Source: Parvibaculum sp.
GTDB lineage: Bacteria; Pseudomonadota; Alphaproteobacteria; Parvibaculales; Parvibaculaceae
Direction: 5' to 3'
DNA length: 6,608 bases
Assembly (NCBI GenBank): GCA_020062605.1
Contig: JAGUWA010000206.1
Location: 1 to 6,608 of the forward strand
Shown here: in pieces, positions 1 through 6,063 of the stretch
Position numbering within the stretch: position 1 is the stretch's first letter
Layout: every line of letters begins with the position of its first letter
Notes under the pieces: generated by a model
Told to the model about the DNA's origin: nothing
Database searches by the model: none
What the model saw: only the letters and a program-made list of their open reading frames with translations
Made by a program: the position numbers and the translations under genes

Positions 1-1430
1 ACGACCCGCTCGAGGTCCTTCAGCGAGGCGCAGGTGACCGCCTTGTCGCAATAGGGGGAGAGGCGGCGCATCTCGCTGTCGCCCGAATTCCACATGGAGC
101 GTCCCTCGGGGTTGAGCCAGATGACGCGGCGCGCGCGGGCGTGAACAAGCTTCAGAATGTCCGAACGCGGGTCGCCATAATTGGAGCGCGCATCGCCGAG
201 AATGAGAACCGTGGTGCGATGGTCGATGTCGTCCATCGCCAGCGCCTCGAAATCCTCGAAGGCACGCCCATAGTCGGTCGAACCGCCGCCGAAGTCGCGC
301 AGCACGAGCGCGAGCGCCTGTTCGAGTTTCTCGCACTCGAAAAGTTCCGTCGTCTCGCCGAGCTCGCCGGAGAAGGCGAAGCTGCGGACATTCGGCAGCA
401 CTTCCTGAAGGCTGTAGAGGAACATCAGGAGAAAACGCGAGACCTGCGCGACCGATCCCGATACATCGCAGATCGCCATGACCTTCGGCCGGTCGACTTT
501 CGTCTTCTTCCAGATGGTATGGAAGAGAAGGCCGTCGAATTCGATGTTCGCGCGGATCGTCCGGCGTATGTCTAGCGTGCCGCGCCGCGCGACCTTCTTG
601 CGCCGCGAATGAAGCGCGATGAGGCGCTTGGCCATCTTGCGCACGAGATCGCGCATGATCCGCATGTCGGACCGGTCGACATTGGAAAGCCGCATCTGCG
701 CGAGCACTTCCTCGCGAAGCTGGCGGCCGGAATTCGCGGTGAAGATTTCGAGCTGCTTCTCGACATAGTCGCGAACCTGACCGCGCAGTTCCTCGCGGGC
801 CTGTGCTAGACGCTCGGCGCTTTCCCTGAGACCGGTCGCCTCGCGGCGCCCGATCTCCTCGTTGAGACCGTCGAGCCCCATGATCTCCATGATGCGGCGC
901 GTGAACATGCCGCGCTGCGTGAAAAGACGGATTCGGTTGAGCTGCGCCTGCCGCGCGCCCTCCGCAAGCGCCATCTGGAGTTCGGCCTGGTCGCCGCGTT
1001 CGAGCAATGACGCAAGGTCCATGGACGAAGCGGGCCGGTCGCCCTGCCGTTCACCCCCCATGCCGCCCCCGCCGGGCGAGGAGGAACCGCCTTCCTGCGA
1101 GGGATCGCCACCGTCACCGCCCTCGCCGTCGCCGCCACTCTCCTCGCTCTCCTGCTCTTCGCTCTCGCCGTTCTCGTTCGCGGCTTCCTCGACGGAAGCG
1201 GGGCGCTTCTTGAACTGCTCGAAGGAGAAATAGGTGTCGAAGGTTTCGGTGAAGGCCTGCTTCTCGTCCTCGCTCTTTGCAAGAACCTGAGAGAGTGCAT
1301 CGCGCAAGGTCGCGCGATCGTCGAAGCCGACGAGATCGATCACATTGCCGGCGTCGATCGACTCGGACGTCGATACGCGAATATCGGCGGCGCGCAGCGC
1401 CCTGATGAAATCGCCGAGGACTTCGCTCAT
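1..1430 (-). CDS. CoxE-like VWA domain protein (3' end cut by window edge)
   Basis: The frame is open from an ATG at 1430 to the left edge, giving 476 residues with no stop. Residues 1-75 look helical. Residues 81-133 are a low-complexity Glu/Ser/Gly linker, and 140-290 are charged and helical. A von Willebrand A domain begins near residue 315. Its metal-ion-dependent adhesion site is intact: DVSGS (D322, S324, S326), T385 in GGGSTDYG, and D413 in LILGDARSN. This architecture matches the CoxE/VWA family, which works with MoxR ATPases; CoxD/CoxE mature carbon monoxide dehydrogenase in Oligotropha, while most relatives have unknown clients. The last visible residues (PYCDKAVTCASLKDLERV) resemble the usual family end, so probably only a few residues are missing. 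It follows the MoxR gene by 8 nt, and an AGGG ribosome binding site overlaps the MoxR stop codon, which suggests translational coupling. It is probably cytoplasmic, since I see no signal peptide or membrane segment. The family call is firm; the client is unknown. Confidence 0.93.
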   Translation of the reverse strand, partial: MSEVLGDFIRALRAADIRVSTSESIDAGNVIDLVGFDDRATLRDALSQVLAKSEDEKQAFTETFDTYFSFEQFKKRPASVEEAANENGESEEQESEESGGDGEGGDGGDPSQEGGSSSPGGGGMGGERQGDRPASSMDLASLLERGDQAELQMALAEGARQAQLNRIRLFTQRGMFTRRIMEIMGLDGLNEEIGRREATGLRESAERLAQAREELRGQVRDYVEKQLEIFTANSGRQLREEVLAQMRLSNVDRSDMRIMRDLVRKMAKRLIALHSRRKKVARRGTLDIRRTIRANIEFDGLLFHTIWKKTKVDRPKVMAICDVSGSVAQVSRFLLMFLYSLQEVLPNVRSFAFSGELGETTELFECEKLEQALALVLRDFGGGSTDYGRAFEDFEALAMDDIDHRTTVLILGDARSNYGDPRSDILKLVHARARRVIWLNPEGRSMWNSGDSEMRRLSPYCDKAVTCASLKDLERV

Positions 1431-1438
1431 CGCGCGCC

Positions 1439-2383
<945 letters not shown>

Positions 2384-2394
2384 ATGCCTCGAGA

Positions 2395-2408
2395 GGCGGC
2401 AGGCCGCC
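2395..2408 (-). promoter_or_regulatory. GC-rich hairpin in the leader just before the MoxR start
   Basis: GGCGGC-AG-GCCGCC is a perfect 6-bp inverted repeat ending 12 nt before the proposed TTG start. A second, alternative dyad (GCCTC-GA-GAGGC, 2386-2397) overlaps it and reaches closer to the start. In the mRNA these could fold over the weak ribosome site. The pairing is seen in the sequence. A regulatory role is speculation, because short GC palindromes are frequent at this base composition. Confidence 0.25.
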
Positions 2409-2515
2409 CCTTCCCTGATCTGTGATTTCGTTGGGGGCAACCTAGCACAGTGAGGACGAGGCCGCGCCACGGCAAAGCCATTCCCGCTGTTCGCGAACGA
2501 AGGCCGGATTGAACG

Positions 2516-2530
2516 CCTGTGAACCACAGG
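2516..2530. repeat. 15-bp dyad CCTGTG-AAC-CACAGG in the divergent intergenic region
   Basis: A perfect 6-bp inverted repeat with a 3-nt centre lies between the divergent MoxR and higB genes, about 130 nt upstream of the MoxR start. Its position would suit a protein-binding site for the MoxR-VWA promoter. I found no convincing -35/-10 pair for that promoter nearby, so its role is unknown. Confidence 0.3.
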
Positions 2531-2568
2531 CCTTGCCCGCAGCGCATCATCCCGGCATCTCCACGACC

Positions 2569-2579
2569 AACCCAATGGG
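2569..2579. promoter_or_regulatory. Probable HigA operator O1 (AACCCAATGGG)
   Basis: CCCAATGGG is itself a near-perfect palindrome (CCCA-A-TGGG). The 11-mer AACCCAATGGG is the exact reverse complement of a second copy at 2603-2613. The centres are 32 bp apart, about three helical turns, so two dimers could sit on the same DNA face. It lies upstream of the predicted -35 of the toxin-antitoxin promoter. Autorepression by the antitoxin or its toxin complex is the family norm; assignment of this site is inference. Confidence 0.6.
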
Positions 2580-2590
2580 CGATTTTAGTC

Positions 2591-2618
2591 TGGACAAACC
2601 ACCCCATTGGGTTATATT
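2591..2618 (+). promoter_or_regulatory. higBA promoter, TGGACA-16-TATATT
   Basis: The -35 is TGGACA (2591-2596, 5 of 6 to consensus) and the -10 is TATATT (2613-2618, 5 of 6), with a 16-bp spacer. It stands in an AT-richer patch of otherwise GC-rich DNA. The expected transcript start, about 7 nt after the -10, falls at 2624-2626, right at the toxin ATG. It was located by eye and has no experimental support. Confidence 0.65.
2603..2613. promoter_or_regulatory. Probable HigA operator O2 (CCCATTGGGTT)
   Basis: This is the inverted copy of the 2569-2579 element. It covers the end of the promoter spacer and touches the first base of the -10 box, so a bound repressor would block RNA polymerase. 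Together the two sites bracket the promoter. Confidence 0.62.
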
Positions 2619-2625
2619 CAACGGC

Positions 2626-2967
2626 ATGCTCATCGTGGCCGAGACCAGCATATTCCGGAAGCGTGCCGCGGCTCTGCTGACCGAAGAGGAACACGATGAA
2701 CTCATCGAGTTCCTGGCGGTAAATCCGGAGGCAGGAGACGAGATTGTCGGCACGGGCGGTGTACGAAAAGTCCGGTTCGCGGCGAGAGGCAAGGGAAAGA
2801 GCGGAGGCGTCCGCGTCATCTATTACTACTACTCAGACGGCGCCCCCCTTTATGCCTTGTTGATCTACGGAAAGAACGAAAAGGCCGATCTGTCCGCAAC
2901 CGACCGCAAAACCGTTTCAATGCTGGCGAGCGAGATCAAGAAGGCCGCAAAGCGGAGAGAAAAGTAG
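2626..2967 (+). CDS. higB: HigB2-like type II toxin (RelE superfamily mRNA interferase)
   Basis: The 113-residue basic protein resembles Vibrio cholerae HigB2 as I remember it. Shared landmarks are the N-terminal ...ETSIF, a GTGGVRKVRFAARGKGKSGG block (42-61), the strand VRVIYYYY (62-69) and LLIYGKNEKADLS (78-90). HigB2-type toxins are RelE-fold ribonucleases that cut mRNA on the translating ribosome and are neutralised by the antitoxin encoded next. The frame is open upstream to 2509, with an in-frame ATG at 2575 inside operator O1. The start at 2626 is preferred because it matches family length, opens on the first beta strand, and lies at or next to the predicted transcript start. No good Shine-Dalgarno precedes it, consistent with a leaderless message. 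Base composition, counted over parts of the gene, is near 57% GC, somewhat below most flanking genes. That would suit an acquired module but is weak evidence. Confidence 0.9.
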   Translation: MLIVAETSIFRKRAAALLTEEEHDELIEFLAVNPEAGDEIVGTGGVRKVRFAARGKGKSGGVRVIYYYYSDGAPLYALLIYGKNEKADLSATDRKTVSMLASEIKKAAKRREK

Positions 2968-2972
2968 AGGAG
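2966..2972 (+). promoter_or_regulatory. Ribosome binding site of higA (AGAGGAG)
   Basis: AGAGGAG begins inside the toxin's TAG stop and sits 7 nt before the antitoxin ATG. This is a strong site, in contrast with the toxin start, which has none. Such asymmetry would favour antitoxin over toxin from the shared mRNA. Confidence 0.75.
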
Positions 2973-2979
2973 TACTGTC

Positions 2980-3288
2980 ATGAGCAACTTCGCGAAGGAG
3001 CTGATCGCCTCCATGGAGGAGGCGCGCGAGCACGCCAGAGGCGGCAAGACGGGCGTGCAGATGCGTCAGGTCAAGCCTGTCGACGTCAAGAAAGCCCGGA
3101 AGGCCCTCGGCATGACGCAAGCCGAGTTCGCGCAACTCATGGGCACCAGCGTTTCAGGTTTACAGAAATGGGAACAGGGAGCCCGCCAGCCTCGTGGGGC
3201 AGCACGTACCCTTGTGCGGCTCATCGAGCGCGCTCCCGAGGCGGTGAAGGAAGCCCTGGACGAGCAGGCGGAGGCAGACGCCGCCTGA
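2980..3288 (+). CDS. higA: HigA2-like antitoxin, XRE-family helix-turn-helix protein
   Basis: The 102-residue protein has an N-terminal segment of about 33 residues (FAKELIASMEEAREHARGGK and following) that fits the toxin-neutralising tail of HigA2-type antitoxins. An XRE/Cro helix-turn-helix follows at about 35-82: VKKARKALGMTQAEFAQLMG, then TSVSGLQKWEQGARQP. It ends in a short acidic tail. The protein should bind HigB and repress the operon at the paired CCCAATGGG sites upstream. It starts 12 nt after the toxin stop with a strong ribosome site, so the two genes are co-transcribed. Its stop lies only 10 nt from the stop of the convergent Rieske gene, with no room for a terminator between. 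The operon order (toxin first) supports the Hig type rather than RelBE or MazEF. Confidence 0.9.
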   Translation: MSNFAKELIASMEEAREHARGGKTGVQMRQVKPVDVKKARKALGMTQAEFAQLMGTSVSGLQKWEQGARQPRGAARTLVRLIERAPEAVKEALDEQAEADAA

Positions 3289-3298
3289 GTGTTCCCTC

Positions 3299-4432
3299 TC
3301 ACGTCCGCCCGAGTTCGCCGAGGAGCCATTTCTGGTGCTCGTGGATCGCGCCTTCGAGGTGGCTGAGGCGGCCGGCCCGAGCAGCGCCACTCATCAGCCC
3401 CTTCTGCACGCCGTCGCAAGCGGCGATATCTTCCATGTGGACGGCGAAGGTGCCTTCGCGCAGGAAGGTCTTCAGCGTTTCGACATCCGGCACGTCGAGC
3501 GATTTGGGATGCGCGAGGAGATAGACGGTGAGCTTGAAATGGCCCACACCGTCGATCTCCATGCGGTACCAGACGACGCTGTCCGCAAGCACCGCGAGCA
3601 GCATCGAGGGATAGACGTTGAAGACCGAGAAACCGCGCCGCGCGCGATCGGGGATGCCGTCGAGCGGCTTGAAAAGCGTGTCTGACAGCGCGTTTCCTTC
3701 ACGCGGCATGCGCAGAGCGGCATAAGGCGCATTCGTCTCCTCCGCGCGGGAGATCGCGGCCGGATAATTCGGCTCGAAGGTTTCCGGATGGATGGCGAAG
3801 TGGTGATAGGCCTCCATGAAATTGTCGACCAGCACCTTCCAGTTATAGGGCTGGTCGAACTCGATCTGGCCGACGATTTCCATCTCGTCCATCTTCCAGG
3901 GCGCGAACTCCTCCGCCAGCGGCGCAAGCGAGCGCGCGAGCGGCTGGGCCGTTCCGCTCAGATTGACGAAGATGAAGCCGTTCCAGATGTCGCAGCCGAA
4001 AGACGGCAGCGAACAATTCTCATGCTCGAAGCCTTCCGCCTTCTCCATCAAGGGCGCGGCCATGAGCGAGCCGTCGAGCGCATAGGTCCATTTGTGATAG
4101 GGGCAGGAAATCGTACCCGAGCTTTCCGCGCCGGTACCGAGCAGCATCCAGCGATGACGGCAGACGGCGGAAAGCGCGCGCACTTCGCCATCTTTCCCCC
4201 GCACGATAAGGAGCGGCTCGCCCGCGATGTCGATGCGGAAGCGGTCGCCGGGATTGGGGATTTCCGATGCGCGGCCGACCGAAACCCAGTTCCGCCGGAA
4301 GACGCGCTCCGTCTCCGCCTCGAAGACCTCCGGCGAGGTGTAAAAGGCGGGCGGCAGCGTGGATGCCTGGGCGAGCGGCCGCAGGACAGCGGCGCGGCCT
4401 TCCCGCATGAGGCTTTCGAGGGAGGCGTGCAT
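3299..4432 (-). CDS. Rieske non-haem iron oxygenase, alpha subunit
   Basis: The 377-residue protein has an N-terminal Rieske domain with the [2Fe-2S] ligands C91-x-H93 and C110-x2-H113 (CRHR...CPYHKW). The catalytic domain carries the mononuclear iron motif DNFMEAYHHFAIHP (203-216), with His210 and His215 as ligands. A likely third ligand is Asp335 in HMEDIAACDGVQKG. The residue bridging Rieske and iron sites appears to be Glu207 rather than the Asp of naphthalene dioxygenase, as in the CntA group, so this may be closer to Rieske monooxygenases than to classical ring dihydroxylases. Such enzymes need a reductase and sometimes a ferredoxin, none visible here, nor any beta subunit. The ATG at 4432 has a TAGGGA ribosome site 6 nt upstream, inside the flank of a 30-bp palindrome. 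It follows the CYP153 gene on the same strand but has its own promoter. The substrate cannot be told from the sequence. Confidence 0.92.
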   Translation of the reverse strand: MHASLESLMREGRAAVLRPLAQASTLPPAFYTSPEVFEAETERVFRRNWVSVGRASEIPNPGDRFRIDIAGEPLLIVRGKDGEVRALSAVCRHRWMLLGTGAESSGTISCPYHKWTYALDGSLMAAPLMEKAEGFEHENCSLPSFGCDIWNGFIFVNLSGTAQPLARSLAPLAEEFAPWKMDEMEIVGQIEFDQPYNWKVLVDNFMEAYHHFAIHPETFEPNYPAAISRAEETNAPYAALRMPREGNALSDTLFKPLDGIPDRARRGFSVFNVYPSMLLAVLADSVVWYRMEIDGVGHFKLTVYLLAHPKSLDVPDVETLKTFLREGTFAVHMEDIAACDGVQKGLMSGAARAGRLSHLEGAIHEHQKWLLGELGRT

Positions 4433-4439
4433 GGGATTT

Positions 4440-4471
4440 CCCTAATTTCGACCGTTCGGTCGAAATTAGGG
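4440..4471. promoter_or_regulatory. 32-bp palindromic operator, probably for a TetR-family repressor
   Basis: Two perfect 15-bp arms (4440-4454 and 4457-4471) flank a TT centre; the core reads TTCGACCG-TT-CGGTCGAA. It covers the predicted -10 box and transcript start of the Rieske gene, and its near end overlaps that gene's ribosome site. GACCG/CGGTC half sites in a long dyad are usual for TetR-family operators. A TetR gene lies 1.6 kb upstream on the same strand. In RNA, the part transcribed would be only about half of the dyad, so a DNA operator is likelier than an RNA hairpin. The TetR link is inference. Confidence 0.75.
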
Positions 4472-4491
4472 TGCAGGAGAGCGAGAGTCAA
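4463..4491 (-). promoter_or_regulatory. Promoter of the Rieske oxygenase gene, TTGACT-17-TAATTT
   Basis: On the minus strand, TTGACT (4491-4486, 5 of 6 to consensus) is followed after exactly 17 bp by TAATTT (4468-4463), which keeps the most conserved -10 bases (TA....T). The predicted start near 4456 lies at the centre of the palindrome and leaves a leader of about 24 nt. The gene therefore need not depend on read-through from the P450. Confidence 0.62.
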
Positions 4492-4497
4492 CCATTC

Positions 4498-4594
4498 CCG
4501 TCATTGCGAGCGAAGCGAAGCAATCCAGGGGCCGCGAGCAATGTGCCCGCCGCTCCTGGATTGCTTTGTCGGCTTCGCCTCCTCGCAATGACGG
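4498..4594. repeat. Palindromic interspersed intergenic repeat (about 97 bp)
   Basis: The outer arms CCGTCATTGCGAG (4498-4510) and CTCGCAATGACGG (4582-4594) are exact reverse complements. The inner arms AAGCAATCCAGG (4518-4529) and CCTGGATTGCTT (4555-4566) also pair, leaving a loop of about 25 nt. The right side carries extra bases (GTCGGCTTCGCCTC) between the arms, unpaired or partly paired. This matches a repeat widespread in intergenic regions of alphaproteobacterial genomes. It sits downstream of the P450 stop and upstream of the Rieske promoter. It could protect the 3' end of the P450 message or hinder read-through, but there is no U-tract for an intrinsic terminator. Confidence 0.88.
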
Positions 4595-4631
4595 AGATGA
4601 AGGAAGATACTCTTACAAGTCCCGCCGTGTC

Positions 4632-5948
4632 CTACTGGTGCACGACGACGGGCAGCTCCGTGATGCCGCGGATGAAGTTGGAGCGGAGATATTTCGGCTC
4701 TCCCACCACTTCGACCCTCTTGAAGCGCTTCATGATCTCTTCCCAGAGGATCCGGAGCTGCATCTCGCCGACGCGATTGCCGATGCAGCGATGAATGCCG
4801 AAGCCGAAGGAGAGATGGTGGCGGGCGCCTTCGCGGTCGATCAGGAATTCATTGGCGCGCTCGATCTTCTCGTCGTCGCGGTTGCCCGAGACATACCACA
4901 TGACGACCTTGTCGCCCTTTTTGATCGTCTTGCCGCGAATTTCCACGTCTTCCATGGCCGTGCGGCACATATGCGCGACGGGGCTCTGCCAGCGGATGAT
5001 CTCGGACACCATGTTCGGAATGATGCCGGGATCGGCCTTCAGCTTGTCGTATTCCGACGGATTCTGGTTGAGCGCGAGCACGCCGCCCGTGATGGAATTG
5101 CGCGTCGTGTCGTTGCCGCCAACGATGAGGAGCAGCATGTTGCCGAGATATTCGTTCGGCGGCATGTTCTTCGTGGACTCGCCATGCGCCAGCAGCGAGA
5201 TGAGATCGGAGCCGGGATTGGCGAGACGGTCTTTCCAGACCGCATCGAAATATTCCCAGCAGGTCCAGAGCTCCTTGAAGGCGTCTTCCGGCGTCTCGAA
5301 ATATTCCGGATCGCCGATCCGCTCCACCGTGTCCGACCAGTGAATGAGTTTGTGGCGGTCTTCCTGCGGCACGTTGAAAAGCGTCGCCAGCGTGCGCCCC
5401 GTGAGCTCGACCGAAACCTCGCGCACCCAGTTGAACGGTTCGCCGCGCGGCAATTCGTCGAGGATGAGGCCCGCACGCTCGCGGATCACCGGCTCCAGCG
5501 CGTCGAGGTTCTGCGGCGTGAACATGGGCTGCACGACCTTGCGCTGCTCGTCATGCTTGGGCGGGTCTTCCATGATGAACATGGGAAGATAGGTGAGCGG
5601 GTCGGGCTCGCCTTCGAGCGGCAGTCCGCCGAGACGGATACCGCCATTGCGGATGTCGGACGAGAACAGCTTGTGGTTCGTGTCCACAAACATGATGTCC
5701 TCGTATTTGGTGATCGACCAGTAACGGCCATAAGGGCCGGTATCGTTCAGATGGACGGGGTCTTCCTGCCGCAGCCGCTCGAAATAGGGCAGCACCCTGT
5801 TGGCCGCGAAAAGCTCGTCATGCGCGGGGTCGAGTTCCTCGAGCGGGATCGAGCAGGGATCGCGGTTGACGTCGATCTTCCACCGCGCGGCGAGATCGGC
5901 GTTCTTTCGCGTGTAGTCGCGCCCGACGGCTATTTGTTCGTCGCTCAT
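4632..5948 (-). CDS. CYP153-family cytochrome P450 (alkane/fatty acid terminal hydroxylase)
   Basis: The 438-residue soluble P450 has all landmarks: I-helix LLLIVGGNDTTRNS (272-285) with the oxygen-activating Asp280-Thr281, K-helix E316-x-x-R319 (SEIIRW), and the haem loop FGFGIHRCIG (381-390) with Cys388 as ligand. The runs HHLSFGFGIHRCIGNRVGEM and MQLRILWEEIMKRF are typical of CYP153. That family hydroxylates the terminal carbon of medium-chain alkanes, related hydrocarbons and sometimes fatty acids, with electrons from a ferredoxin and ferredoxin reductase. Neither partner is present in the window. The start at 5948 (MSDEQIAVGRDY) is fixed by GGGAGGA 5 nt upstream; the longer frame from 6017 adds 23 residues without a ribosome site. 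The TetR gene ends 115 nt upstream on the same strand. I found no convincing promoter in that gap, so co-transcription with TetR is possible. Confidence 0.95.
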   Translation of the reverse strand: MSDEQIAVGRDYTRKNADLAARWKIDVNRDPCSIPLEELDPAHDELFAANRVLPYFERLRQEDPVHLNDTGPYGRYWSITKYEDIMFVDTNHKLFSSDIRNGGIRLGGLPLEGEPDPLTYLPMFIMEDPPKHDEQRKVVQPMFTPQNLDALEPVIRERAGLILDELPRGEPFNWVREVSVELTGRTLATLFNVPQEDRHKLIHWSDTVERIGDPEYFETPEDAFKELWTCWEYFDAVWKDRLANPGSDLISLLAHGESTKNMPPNEYLGNMLLLIVGGNDTTRNSITGGVLALNQNPSEYDKLKADPGIIPNMVSEIIRWQSPVAHMCRTAMEDVEIRGKTIKKGDKVVMWYVSGNRDDEKIERANEFLIDREGARHHLSFGFGIHRCIGNRVGEMQLRILWEEIMKRFKRVEVVGEPKYLRSNFIRGITELPVVVHQ

Positions 5949-5953
5949 GGATT

Positions 5954-5960
5954 TCCTCCC
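5954..5960 (-). promoter_or_regulatory. Ribosome binding site of the CYP153 gene (GGGAGGA)
   Basis: GGGAGGA stands 5 nt before the ATG at 5948. It is the strongest ribosome site on the minus strand of this window, and it decides the start over the upstream in-frame ATG codons at 6017 and 6002. A small CCAATTGG palindrome (5959-5966) overlaps its upstream end. Confidence 0.8.
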
Positions 5961-6063
5961 AATTGGCCTCATCCTTAATGTATGACGCGCGGGCCAGGAA
6001 TCCAGAAAGATGCGCACAGCGTCTCTATCTTCCGGCTCTTATCCAGTCACACGAGGAGCGGCG

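Noticed and set aside
2384..2575. N-terminal extension of the MoxR protein to the ATG at 2575
   Set aside because: The added residues are arginine-rich and unlike MoxR N-termini, have no ribosome site and overlap the higBA operator.
2569..2613. Pair of inverted CCCAATGGG copies as transposon ends
   Set aside because: They lie 32 bp apart around a promoter and enclose no gene, so operators explain them better.
2509..2625. Longer higB starting at 2509 or 2575
   Set aside because: Both would require translating promoter and operator DNA; family length and the promoter position favour 2626.
3788..4591. 267-codon plus-strand open frame
   Set aside because: It is antisense to the Rieske gene and then runs through the operator and intergenic repeat (HCERSEAIQ-type artefact).
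4498..4594. Intrinsic terminator after the P450 gene
   Set aside because: The repeat can form a long hairpin, but no U-tract follows on either strand.
4471..4794. Plus-strand open frame of 107 codons with SLRAKRSNP-like peptide
   Set aside because: SLRAKRSNP and similar peptides are the known spurious translation of the palindromic intergenic repeat; the rest is antisense to the P450.
4566..5978. 470-codon plus-strand open frame
   Set aside because: It is the mirror frame of the CYP153 gene, produced by strong codon bias; its peptide shows no family features, while the minus strand has every P450 motif and a ribosome site.
5949..6063. Promoter or TetR operator upstream of CYP153
   Set aside because: TACATT and the weak TCAT...ATGA dyad near 5969-5985 were considered, but there is no credible -35 and the arms are only 4 bp.
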